A model generated the notes under the pieces. It searched no databases, was not told the origin of the DNA, and saw nothing but the letters and a program-made list of their open reading frames with translations. This document shows positions 50,491-58,505 of a DNA stretch of 64,000 bases, one piece after another; position 1 is the first letter of the stretch; each line of letters opens with the position of its first letter. The DNA is from Anaerosporobacter mobilis DSM 15930 (GTDB lineage Bacteria > Bacillota > Clostridia > Lachnospirales > Lachnospiraceae): NCBI RefSeq assembly GCF_900142955.1, contig NZ_FRCP01000014.1:62001-126000 (forward strand), given 5' to 3'. The position numbers and the translations under genes were made by a program.

Positions 50491-51801
50491 ATGAAAATGA
50501 ATAGTGCAAATAATAAAATATATCAATGTAGAAAACAAAATAAGACAATTAGTGGTGTCGTTAAAGTACCAGGATCTAAGAGTATGACCAACCGAGCTCT
50601 TTTGTTGGCTGCATTATCAAAGAAAGATTCCAAGTTAAGCGGTGTACTTTTTAGTGACGATTCTAGACATTTTCTTATGTGTTTAGAGCAACTAGGTTTT
50701 AGTCTGCAGATAGACGAGAAGAATAAAACCGTTACTATGCAAGGTACAGGAGGCAATATTCCCAATAAGACAGGTACCATTAATGTTGGTAGTGCAGGAA
50801 CCGCAGCAAGATTTTTGACAGCTCTGTTAGCGCTATCGGATGGTGAATATATAATAGATTGTTCTGAACAGATGAAGAAGAGACCGATGAAACCGTTATT
50901 CGATGCATTAACTGAGATGGGAGCATCGTTTTCATTCCTTGAAGAAGAGGGATTCTTACCAGCTAGAGTTATTGGTAATGGCGGAACATGTAAAGATGTA
51001 ACGATGGATATTAGTAAGAGTACACAGTTTTTAAGTGCTTTACTTATGGTGGCACCTCTAACTAAGAATGGACTGAAAATTAAGATAACAAGTGAGAAAA
51101 AAGATGGAGCTTACATACGTATAACCAGAAAGATGATGGAACAGTTTGGGGTTGATGTAGAGTTTGACGGCGAAATTTATGAGGTTTCTGGTGGGCAGGA
51201 GGTAGTTGTAGGGGATTATTATATTGAACCAGATGTATCTGCTGCATGTTATTTCTATGGAATTGCAGCGTTATTAGGAGGTTGCATTACAGTTAAGAAT
51301 GTGTTGTATAGTTCTATGCAAGGAGATATGAAGTTTCTTGATGTTTTGAAGATGTTAGGTTGCAAGGTCGAAGAGAAGGAAGAAGGAATTACGGTTACTG
51401 GACCAAAAGAAGGGGTTTATAAGGGAATCGACATTAATATGAATGATTTTTCCGATCAAACTATGACTATGGCAGTTTTAGCAGCATATGCAACCACACC
51501 GACTGTAATACGCAATGTAGGCCATATTCGACTACAAGAATGTAACCGTATGGCAGCGATTGTTAATGAACTAAATCGTGCTGGTGTTTATTGCATAGAG
51601 GAAGGTGATAATTTAATAATCACTCCGGGTGAGATTAATCCTACCACGATTGAAACGTACGAAGATCATCGTGTAGCGATGGCATTTTCTTTATTAGGTC
51701 TTAAGAGTGAAGGGATAATAATAGATAATCCAGATTGTTGTAAGAAAACTTTCGAAGAATATTTTAAAGTATTAGATGATTTGTTGGAAAGGAACAAGTA
51801 G
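50491..51801 (+). CDS. aroA: 3-phosphoshikimate 1-carboxyvinyltransferase (EPSP synthase)
   Basis: The 436-residue enzyme catalyses the sixth step of the shikimate path, joining PEP to shikimate-3-phosphate. Seen: VPGSKSMTNRALLLAAL, GSAGTAARFLTALLALSDG, SEQMKKRPMKPL, SKSTQFLSALLM, and YEDHRVAMAFSLLGLK near the end. Class II-type sequence is suggested by NVGSAGTAARF with RPMKPL. It is alone and not in an aro operon. The ribosome site (AGGAAAAAG) is weak. Confidence 0.94.
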   Translation: MKMNSANNKIYQCRKQNKTISGVVKVPGSKSMTNRALLLAALSKKDSKLSGVLFSDDSRHFLMCLEQLGFSLQIDEKNKTVTMQGTGGNIPNKTGTINVGSAGTAARFLTALLALSDGEYIIDCSEQMKKRPMKPLFDALTEMGASFSFLEEEGFLPARVIGNGGTCKDVTMDISKSTQFLSALLMVAPLTKNGLKIKITSEKKDGAYIRITRKMMEQFGVDVEFDGEIYEVSGGQEVVVGDYYIEPDVSAACYFYGIAALLGGCITVKNVLYSSMQGDMKFLDVLKMLGCKVEEKEEGITVTGPKEGVYKGIDINMNDFSDQTMTMAVLAAYATTPTVIRNVGHIRLQECNRMAAIVNELNRAGVYCIEEGDNLIITPGEINPTTIETYEDHRVAMAFSLLGLKSEGIIIDNPDCCKKTFEEYFKVLDDLLERNK

Positions 51802-51926
51802 TGGTTATTAAAGAGAGTAATTATTAGAAGAGGCTAGAAGTTATATAGGGTATTAACATCGGGGCCTTCTATTAATATAGGGTTATTTAGTGTCAGCAAA
51901 TGAGTTAGGGGAAGGAGTAGTAGTAT

Positions 51927-52664
51927 ATGAATAAGGAATATAATGGTAATGAGGCTGCTAGAGATATTGTATTTAGTAACGTCTCGAAGGAATATCTTAG
52001 GAAGATTATTCTCGATTATGGCGCACAAGTATGTGGGTTTGCAGATATCGAGAGATTTGAAGACGCACCGAAAGGTTCTCATCCATGTGATATCTATTCC
52101 GACTGTAAAAGTGTAGTTGCATTCGGTGTATCCTTGCCCAAAGGATTATATATGGTAGATTCAAGATTAATCTATGGCCATTTTTATGATGATGTGTGTA
52201 ATAAAGTCAATGAGATTGCTTATAAGATTGCCTTACTTATGGAGAAAGAATATGGTGCAATAGCAGTACCAATTCCGGCAGATGGACCTTATGAGTATTG
52301 GGATACGAAAAACCTTGATGGACGCGGTTGGTTATCAATGAAGCATGTGGCGGTGCAAGCTGGATTAGGTACATTGGGTAAAAATACATTATTTTTGAAT
52401 CAATTATATGGGAATCGATTAACAGTAGGATGTGTTTTGACCAATATTGTAGTTAACCCTGATTCATATGCGGAACCAGTTTGTTTGCCTAATTGTAACG
52501 AATGCGTAACGAACTGTCCTTCTGGAGCATTGCATGTTGGTAGCGCAGCACAAAGTGAGTGTAGAATGAAAGCGTATGGAAAAGGGGAAAAAGAATTTAA
52601 TACTGTTGATTGTTATCGTTGTAGAACAGTATGTCCTATGAGATTTGGGGCTTGTGTGATATAA
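51927..52664 (+). CDS. QueG-like 4Fe-4S protein (epoxyqueuosine reductase family relative)
   Basis: The 245-residue protein has a core (AVQAGLGTLGKNTLFLN), then a ferredoxin pattern CLPNCNECVTNCPSGAL and a second CYRCRTVCP. These are the features of the QueG/reductive-dehalogenase-like Fe-S family. It is shorter than QueG (about 380 residues) and lacks the C-terminal HEAT-like part, so it is likely a different member. The next gene encodes a Cys-rich protein; no cobalamin genes are adjacent. Confidence 0.75.
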   Translation: MNKEYNGNEAARDIVFSNVSKEYLRKIILDYGAQVCGFADIERFEDAPKGSHPCDIYSDCKSVVAFGVSLPKGLYMVDSRLIYGHFYDDVCNKVNEIAYKIALLMEKEYGAIAVPIPADGPYEYWDTKNLDGRGWLSMKHVAVQAGLGTLGKNTLFLNQLYGNRLTVGCVLTNIVVNPDSYAEPVCLPNCNECVTNCPSGALHVGSAAQSECRMKAYGKGEKEFNTVDCYRCRTVCPMRFGACVI

Positions 52665-52727
52665 TTAGGTTATGGTCATATTAGTAGAGCCATCTACCTA
52701 GTCAAAGGAAATATAAGGAGTTATGTT

Positions 52728-52994
52728 ATGGAAAACTATAAATTTTCTCAAAACAGAAAGTGTGAATATTTCCCATGCCATAAAACAAACAATCCTGACA
52801 AATTTAATTGTTTGTTTTGCTATTGTCCTTTATATGCATTAAAGGATAAATGTGGTGGGAATTTTCGATATAATGAAAAGGGAATTAAAGATTGTACGAA
52901 TTGCCTTGCGCCACATGGTGAGAAAGGGTATGAGCATGTAATGTCACATATCAAAGAGGTTTTAGATTTAGGGAAACTAGATACAAAGAGGTAG
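52728..52994 (+). CDS. Cysteine-rich small domain protein (PF04071-like)
   Basis: The 88 residues have many cysteines in the order CEYFPCHK, FNCLFCYCPLY, DKCGGNFRYNEKGIKDCTNCLAPH. This set is typical of the cysteine-rich small domain family, sometimes joined to cobalamin or radical SAM proteins and thought to bind metal. AAGGAG precedes the ATG. It lies between the QueG-like and the SPL-type gene. Confidence 0.82.
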   Translation: MENYKFSQNRKCEYFPCHKTNNPDKFNCLFCYCPLYALKDKCGGNFRYNEKGIKDCTNCLAPHGEKGYEHVMSHIKEVLDLGKLDTKR

Positions 52995-53131
52995 GAAAAT
53001 ATTAAAGCAACATTCTTCTATGGTGAAAGTAGTAAAAGCTATCCCACACCTTATTAAATATGACATACTGTGTCAGTTTTAGTAAGATATACTACTCTTG
53101 ATATAAAATTAGTAGTAAGGAATGAGAGAAT

Positions 53132-54010
53132 ATGCATTATAAAGAAGTAAAAGCAATCTTATCGCCAAGCAATGGTATGAATCTATATCGAGGGTGTTCT
53201 CATGGGTGTATCTATTGTGATGCTAGAAGTACATGTTATAACATGCAACATGATTTTGAAGATATTGAAGTGAAGGCGAATGCGGTAGAAGTATTAGAGA
53301 AGACATTGGCAAACAAGAGAATCAAAGGAATGATTGGTACGGGGGCAATGTCAGATCCATATCTTCATATAGAAAAAGAATTACAGCATACTAGAAGGTG
53401 TTTAGAGTTAATAGATCGATATGAATATGGACTTGCTATACAGACAAAATCAGATCTTATTCTTAGGGATTTGGATTTACTAAAGAGTATTAATGAGAAG
53501 ACAAAGTGTGTAGTGCAGATGACTATGACAACCTATGACGATGAACTTTGTAGGATTATTGAACCGAATGTATGCGTGACAAGCAAAAGAGCGGAAGTTC
53601 TTAATTGTATGAGAGATAATGGAATTCCTACGATAGTTTGGATGACACCAATTCTACCATTTATTAACGATACAGAAGAGAATATAAGAGGTTTGATTAA
53701 ATATTGTGTAGAAGCAAAGGTATATGGAATTTTGTTGTGGGATATGGGTGTCACTTTGCGTGAAGGAGATCGAGAATATTTTTATAAGAAATTAGATGAA
53801 CATTTTCCTGGGCTGAAAAGAAGATATATCAACACGTATGGCAATCAATATATGATTACGAGTCCAAATAATAACAAGTTAATGAGAATAGTAAGAGAAG
53901 AATGTCAGAAGCATGGTATTGTTTGTGGAAGTGATGTTTTGTTTTCTTACATGAAGCAATTTGAAACGAAAGTTAATATAGAACAGATGAGTTTGTTTGA
54001 TTTTCTCTAA
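53132..54010 (+). CDS. SPL-family radical SAM protein
   Basis: The 292-residue protein contains the radical SAM cluster CSHGCIYC (residues about 22-29) and a TIM-barrel with GTGAMSDPYLHIEKELQHTRR and VWMTPILPFINDTEENI. It matches the DNA-repair-photolyase-like group related to spore photoproduct lyase, but it is smaller and of unknown substrate. A TAAGGAATGAGAG is before the ATG. It is single, with a terminator right after the stop. Confidence 0.85.
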   Translation: MHYKEVKAILSPSNGMNLYRGCSHGCIYCDARSTCYNMQHDFEDIEVKANAVEVLEKTLANKRIKGMIGTGAMSDPYLHIEKELQHTRRCLELIDRYEYGLAIQTKSDLILRDLDLLKSINEKTKCVVQMTMTTYDDELCRIIEPNVCVTSKRAEVLNCMRDNGIPTIVWMTPILPFINDTEENIRGLIKYCVEAKVYGILLWDMGVTLREGDREYFYKKLDEHFPGLKRRYINTYGNQYMITSPNNNKLMRIVREECQKHGIVCGSDVLFSYMKQFETKVNIEQMSLFDFL

Positions 54011-54015
54011 AAAAG

Positions 54016-54052
54016 ACGATAGCGTAGGTGGTATACACGATGCTATCGTTTT
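54016..54052. terminator. Hairpin between convergent genes
   Basis: Arms ACGATAGC and GCTATCGT with an 18-base loop; T-run on the plus side (TTTTGTT) and A-run on the left (AAAAAAG), so it may serve both genes. Confidence 0.7.
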
Positions 54053-54093
54053 GTTATTTTTATGTTATTTTATATCTTATGTTATTTCTTTTT

Positions 54094-54774
54094 TTATTTC
54101 TTTTTTAACAAAAATAATCGGTTCATTCCTTCTTGCCACGGATAAGGAAACTCTAGATATCGTTCTACGGTATAAGAGGGCTCCAATATATGATACCAAG
54201 TTGGTGTATCTAATTCACGGAGTCTTAATACACCGTCTTCTGCGTAGAGGTTATCACCGATTGGAGTGAGTCCAAGTTGTATGAGGTCATCTTTGTTTAT
54301 GTAAGGATTTAATTTAAGAAAAAGATAACCACCAGACTGGAGTATTCTTGTGATTTCAGTAAAGATTGTGTGAGCGATATCTTTTGGAGTGACATCTAGC
54401 ACATTGGAGAGTAAGATACCATCAAAACATTCATCATCCATCTGTTTAAGGTTATCGATATCACCAGTAACGAAGTCTAATTGTTGGTAATGATTTAGAT
54501 GTGCCATCTTCTCAGCGTAATGTATCCCGACTTCAGAACGGTCAATACCCATGCCATATGTAAGATAGCCAAAATCAGCACATTGGAATAAAATATCACC
54601 AGTGCCACAACCATAATCTAGTACGCGATGTGTATTCTGCGAGAATATTCTTAGACAAGCATCAAAGGTTGGCTCTACCTTGAGCTTTTCACCGTTTAAG
54701 TCTACAAGTTCACATTCGGAGTATACTTGATCCCATAATTCTGTGGAAGCATCATATTGTTCCATTAGAATCAC
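54094..54774 (-). CDS. Class I SAM-dependent methyltransferase
   Basis: The 226-residue protein shows motif I RVLDYGCGTGDILFQCA, the acidic loop GMGIDRSEVGIHYA and DGILLSNVLDVTP. It is a soluble methyltransferase; the acceptor is unknown. A second ATG three codons in (MEQYD) is possible. It is alone on the minus strand, convergent with the radical SAM gene. Confidence 0.82.
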   Translation of the reverse strand: MILMEQYDASTELWDQVYSECELVDLNGEKLKVEPTFDACLRIFSQNTHRVLDYGCGTGDILFQCADFGYLTYGMGIDRSEVGIHYAEKMAHLNHYQQLDFVTGDIDNLKQMDDECFDGILLSNVLDVTPKDIAHTIFTEITRILQSGGYLFLKLNPYINKDDLIQLGLTPIGDNLYAEDGVLRLRELDTPTWYHILEPSYTVERYLEFPYPWQEGMNRLFLLKKK

Positions 54775-55081
54775 CAGCTTTCTGATATTAATAGTATAAT
54801 GTTATGTATATATAATAGCACATATGTCAAATAATGAAGCATTTTATTTGGTGAAATAATAAAGTTAATTGAAGATGATAAAGAGAATTATTATATAAAG
54901 TAGTTTGATGACCATGTTTAATTATATTAAGTTGAGGAGAAGAATAAATCTTAAGAAATGGTTAATTATCAAAACTAATTGAATTTCATGTAGCTTATTA
55001 CTTAATAGATTGTTATAATTAATCTATTAAGTACAGAAATTGTAAACTGTCTTGTGCGACAGAAGTTATGGAGGAAGCCAG
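54775..55081. other. Divergent intergenic region
   Basis: AT-rich, contains start regions for the methyltransferase (minus) and the signal peptidase (plus). On the minus strand TTGACA lies at about 54822-54827 but with no well-spaced -10. No coding frame seen. Confidence 0.4.
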
Positions 55082-55783
55082 ATGAGTACAGCGAAAGAAC
55101 AAGAAATTGATATGACACAACAAGCAAAAGATGAGAGTATAGAATTAAATAATACAGTTGAAGATAATGAAGTTGAAAACAAAACAGATGAAAACAATAA
55201 AATTGAAAATAGAGAGAAAAGTGATAAGGCAATGCTAGAGAAGGGGAGGAAGAAAGATAAAGGTAGCTTCCTGAAAGAACTTCTCATCTATGTATGTATC
55301 TTCTTAGTTTTATGGAAAGTGGTCCCAGCTTACATAATTGAACGAACAGTTGTTGATGGAACGTCAATGCAGAATACATTACAAGATGAAGAGCAATTAA
55401 TGGTTGAGAAATTATCCTATCGATTTTCTGATCCAAAACGTTTTGACATAGTTGTTCTTATGCCATATGGTGAAGATGTAGATGAGTACTTTATTAAGAG
55501 AGTGATCGGTTTACCAGGTGAGACAATTCAGATCAAAGATGGAAAGATCTATATTAATGGGGAAGTTTTAGAAGAGAATTATGGTAAAGAGTCAATTATA
55601 GATGGTGGAATTGCAAAAGAACCGCTTACCCTTGGCGAGGATGAGTATTTTGTAATGGGTGATAATAGAAACGGTAGTGACGATAGTCGCGCTGATTATA
55701 TTGGACCAATTGCTAGAAAACTTATCAAAGGTAAAGCTGTTTTAAGAGTATGGCCAATCGATCATTTGGGTAGTATTGATTAA
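55082..55783 (+). CDS. lepB: Signal peptidase I
   Basis: The 233-residue protein has an N-terminal tail of about 60 highly charged residues, one membrane helix (about 65-85) and the catalytic domain. VDGTSMQNTL holds the serine, EYFIKRVIGLPGETI the lysine, and VMGDNRNGSDDSRADYIGPI the family end box. It cuts signal peptides at the outer face of the membrane. GGAGGAAG precedes the ATG. The long acidic tail in the cytoplasm is unusual for the small Gram-positive form. Confidence 0.93.
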   Translation: MSTAKEQEIDMTQQAKDESIELNNTVEDNEVENKTDENNKIENREKSDKAMLEKGRKKDKGSFLKELLIYVCIFLVLWKVVPAYIIERTVVDGTSMQNTLQDEEQLMVEKLSYRFSDPKRFDIVVLMPYGEDVDEYFIKRVIGLPGETIQIKDGKIYINGEVLEENYGKESIIDGGIAKEPLTLGEDEYFVMGDNRNGSDDSRADYIGPIARKLIKGKAVLRVWPIDHLGSID

Positions 55784-55820
55784 TTATAGTTTATGATATT
55801 ATGTGAATAAATAATTGTGA

Positions 55821-55863
55821 AAGCAGATTCAAGGATTAATATAAATCAGGGAATCTGCTTTTT
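55821..55863 (+). terminator. Terminator after signal peptidase
   Basis: Arms AAGCAGATTC and GAATCTGCTT with a 20-base loop and TTTATG after it. Confidence 0.7.
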
Positions 55864-56097
55864 ATGTTGTCTTCTCATCTTTATAAATGCCGCGGATATC
55901 ATAGGTTGTCTATTTGGCAAAAGCTTTTTTACAATTGCAACTATAATTGATGGTGGACAGGTCCTGCCGATGGTATCAATGCAACTAGTAGGGCTTGAAT
56001 GTCTACATCTTGTAAAATTATCTTAAATATGTATAATTGAAGTAATATGACAACACTTAAACGAAATTAATTTTAGATGGTACATACGGAGAATATG

Positions 56098-56772
56098 ATG
56101 AATCAAATATTAATAGTTGAAGATGATATGGCTTTGAGTAGAGGGATTACCCTAGCACTGAAGTCAGATGAGTTAACATTTAAGCAAGCATATAGTTGCA
56201 AAGAAGCAATGGATTTATTGGAAAAGGAGAACTTTTCACTTATTATTTTGGATGTGAATCTACCAGATGGGAATGGTTTTGATATTTTGCAGAGTATCAG
56301 AGCGCATTCCTTTGTTCCTGTTATTCTACTAACAGCCAATAATTTGGAGACTGATATTGTTGCAGGGTTAGAGATGGGGGCAGACGATTATATAGCAAAA
56401 CCCTTTAGTTTAATGGTCTTAAGAGCAAGAGTTAATACGCAATTGAGAAAGAAACAAGTAAATCAAACGGATATAGTGAAGATTGGTCCGTTTGCATTCG
56501 ACTTTGTGAATATGAGATACGAGAAGAACAATATAGCCATTGTGTTAAGCAAAACGGAGCAAAAACTTTTGCGAATTCTAGTGGAGAATAAAGGAATTAC
56601 TTTAAGCCGTGCTAATTTGGTGGACCGAATCTGGACTGATGGAGCGGAGTATGTAGATGAGAATGCCCTTTCGGTAACGGTGAAGCGACTACGTGACAAG
56701 TTAGAAGATAAAGAGGATATAGTAAAGTATATTAAAACTGTCTATGGGATTGGTTATACATGGGTGGTGTAA
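56098..56772 (+). CDS. OmpR-type response regulator
   Basis: The 224 residues have a receiver domain (ILIVEDDMAL, LIILDVNLPDG with the phosphorylated Asp, LLTANN, AKPFS) and a winged-helix output domain (VKRLRDKLEDKEDIVKYIKTVYGIGYTW). ACGGAGA precedes the ATG. It is the first gene of an operon with a histidine kinase and an ABC transporter. That layout is typical of Bce-type and VraFG-type modules reacting to cell-wall-active peptides. Confidence 0.92.
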   Translation: MNQILIVEDDMALSRGITLALKSDELTFKQAYSCKEAMDLLEKENFSLIILDVNLPDGNGFDILQSIRAHSFVPVILLTANNLETDIVAGLEMGADDYIAKPFSLMVLRARVNTQLRKKQVNQTDIVKIGPFAFDFVNMRYEKNNIAIVLSKTEQKLLRILVENKGITLSRANLVDRIWTDGAEYVDENALSVTVKRLRDKLEDKEDIVKYIKTVYGIGYTWVV

Positions 56773-56818
56773 GGAAGAAAGGTTTCATGAGGAAAATGGG
56801 AATAAAAGGGGAATCGTT

Positions 56819-57718
56819 ATGAGCGATACATATATTATAGTAGTATTTACAATCCTATTACTTGTTATTTTAGTGCTGTATGTTTTCGAAATCAGTAGAA
56901 CAAGAAGAATATTGAATCATATCTCGAACATGTTATTAGAGGCAAAGAATGGAACCTTTATTGAATCTTGTTATGATGAGACGAAACTATCATCGGTAGA
57001 GGGCCAGATGAAGGAATGGATTGCTAGTTCTATTACAACTTCTAATCAATTGGAGAAAGAAAGAGATTGTATCAAAACAACCATATCGGATATCTCACAT
57101 CAAACGAAAACTCCAATTTCTAATATCTCAATATATACGGAATTGTTATCGGAGCAAGAACTACCAGAGGATAGTAAGGAATATGTACAACGATTACGTG
57201 AGCAGTCACAGAAACTGAATTTCTTAATTGAAGCATTAGTAAAATCTTCAAGATTAGAGACGAAAGTTGTGTCTATTTTGCCAAAGGAACATCTTATTGA
57301 AGATATATTAGAGCAGATATGTGATCATTGTGATCAAAAAGCAAAGAGTAGAGGAATCTTAATAACAAAAGAGATTGAACCATGTTCATTGCAGGTAGAT
57401 GCTAAATGGACGAGTGAGGCATTACTTAATATACTTGATAATGCTATCAAGTATGCAGATGAAGCAACCATAATTAAAGTTGTTGGTATCAAGTATCCTA
57501 TGTTCTATCGTATTGATATAACAAATCGGGGAATAGAAGTGAAACAAGAAGAAGTGAATGCCATATTCGGTAGATTCTTTCGTTCGGATAATGTTAGAGA
57601 TGAAGATGGAGTTGGTTTAGGTTTATATCTTGCAAGAGAGATTGTTACGTTGCAAGGTGGATATATTAAGGTGAAACCTGGAACAGAGCCAACCTTCTCT
57701 GTGTTTATTCCTTGCTAG
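56819..57718 (+). CDS. Sensor histidine kinase without extracellular domain
   Basis: The 299-residue protein has one membrane helix at about residues 7-26 (IIVVFTILLLVILVLYVF) and then directly the dimer region with the H-box (TISDISHQTKTPISN), the N-box (LLNILDNAIKYAD) and the G-box (EDGVGLGLYLAREIV). There is no outside loop, so it probably does not sense a ligand itself but gets the signal through the transporter, as Bce-type kinases do. GGGGAA precedes the ATG at 56819. An upstream start would overlap the regulator. Confidence 0.9.
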   Translation: MSDTYIIVVFTILLLVILVLYVFEISRTRRILNHISNMLLEAKNGTFIESCYDETKLSSVEGQMKEWIASSITTSNQLEKERDCIKTTISDISHQTKTPISNISIYTELLSEQELPEDSKEYVQRLREQSQKLNFLIEALVKSSRLETKVVSILPKEHLIEDILEQICDHCDQKAKSRGILITKEIEPCSLQVDAKWTSEALLNILDNAIKYADEATIIKVVGIKYPMFYRIDITNRGIEVKQEEVNAIFGRFFRSDNVRDEDGVGLGLYLAREIVTLQGGYIKVKPGTEPTFSVFIPC

Positions 57719-57818
57719 TACTGAAATCTTTCTAAACTGTTAGATTTCAGAAAGAATGTAGTAAGAAGAGAGTGGTATCTTGAATGTATCGTCGGAATAT
57801 CATTTGGGAGGTTTGAAC

Positions 57819-58505
57819 ATGGAGATTTTAAAGACAATGAATCTATTAAAATATTATGGGAAAGATGAGAATGAAGTAAGAGCCCTTGATGGAGTGAATT
57901 TATCAATCATGAAGGGAAGTTTTACGGCAATAGTAGGAACTTCAGGAAGTGGTAAGTCAACTCTATTACATATGCTAGGCGGTTTGGATCGTCCGACTAG
58001 CGGAAGTGTGATCGTAGACGGGAAAGAGATTTTTAGATTGAAAGATGAAGAACTAACAATCTTTCGTAGAAGAAAGATTGGATTTATCTTTCAGAATTAC
58101 AACTTAGTACCTGTGTTAAATGTATATGAAAACATTGTTTTACCAATTGAATTAGATGGAAACAAAGTTGATGAGTCGTATGTGAATGATATTATCAAGA
58201 CATTAGGACTAGAGAAGAAACTAAATAGTCTTCCTAATAATCTATCTGGAGGACAGCAACAAAGAGTTGCAATAGCAAGAGCGCTTGCCTCAAAACCGGC
58301 AATTATTCTAGCGGATGAACCAACGGGTAACTTAGATAGCAAGACCAGTATGGATGTTATGGGGTTGTTAAAAGTTACATCAGCCAAATTCAAGCAAACC
58401 ATTGTTATGATTACCCATAACGAGGAAATCTCACAGTTAGCCGATTGTATTATCCGAATCGAAGATGGTAAAATTGTCGGAGGTGAGCAGGCATGTACAA
58501 GGTAA
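57819..58505 (+). CDS. ABC transporter ATP-binding protein (LolD/MacB/BceA type)
   Basis: The 228 residues carry Walker A (GTSGSGKST), Q-loop (IFQNYNLVPVLN), signature (LSGGQQQRVAIARAL), Walker B (IILADEPTGNLD) and H-loop (MITHNEE), with the type VII (MacB-like) sequence style. GGGAGG lies 8 bases before the chosen ATG. It overlaps the permease gene by 13 bases. Confidence 0.92.
   Translation: MEILKTMNLLKYYGKDENEVRALDGVNLSIMKGSFTAIVGTSGSGKSTLLHMLGGLDRPTSGSVIVDGKEIFRLKDEELTIFRRRKIGFIFQNYNLVPVLNVYENIVLPIELDGNKVDESYVNDIIKTLGLEKKLNSLPNNLSGGQQQRVAIARALASKPAIILADEPTGNLDSKTSMDVMGLLKVTSAKFKQTIVMITHNEEISQLADCIIRIEDGKIVGGEQACTR

Noticed and set aside
53997..54269. Ninety-codon hydrophobic frame over the convergent end
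   Set aside because: It covers the radical SAM stop, the terminator and the antisense of the methyltransferase; its hydrophobic look comes from T-rich sequence.
55817..56026. Sixty-nine-codon frame downstream of signal peptidase
   Set aside because: It begins inside the terminator hairpin, has no ribosome site and shows no family resemblance.
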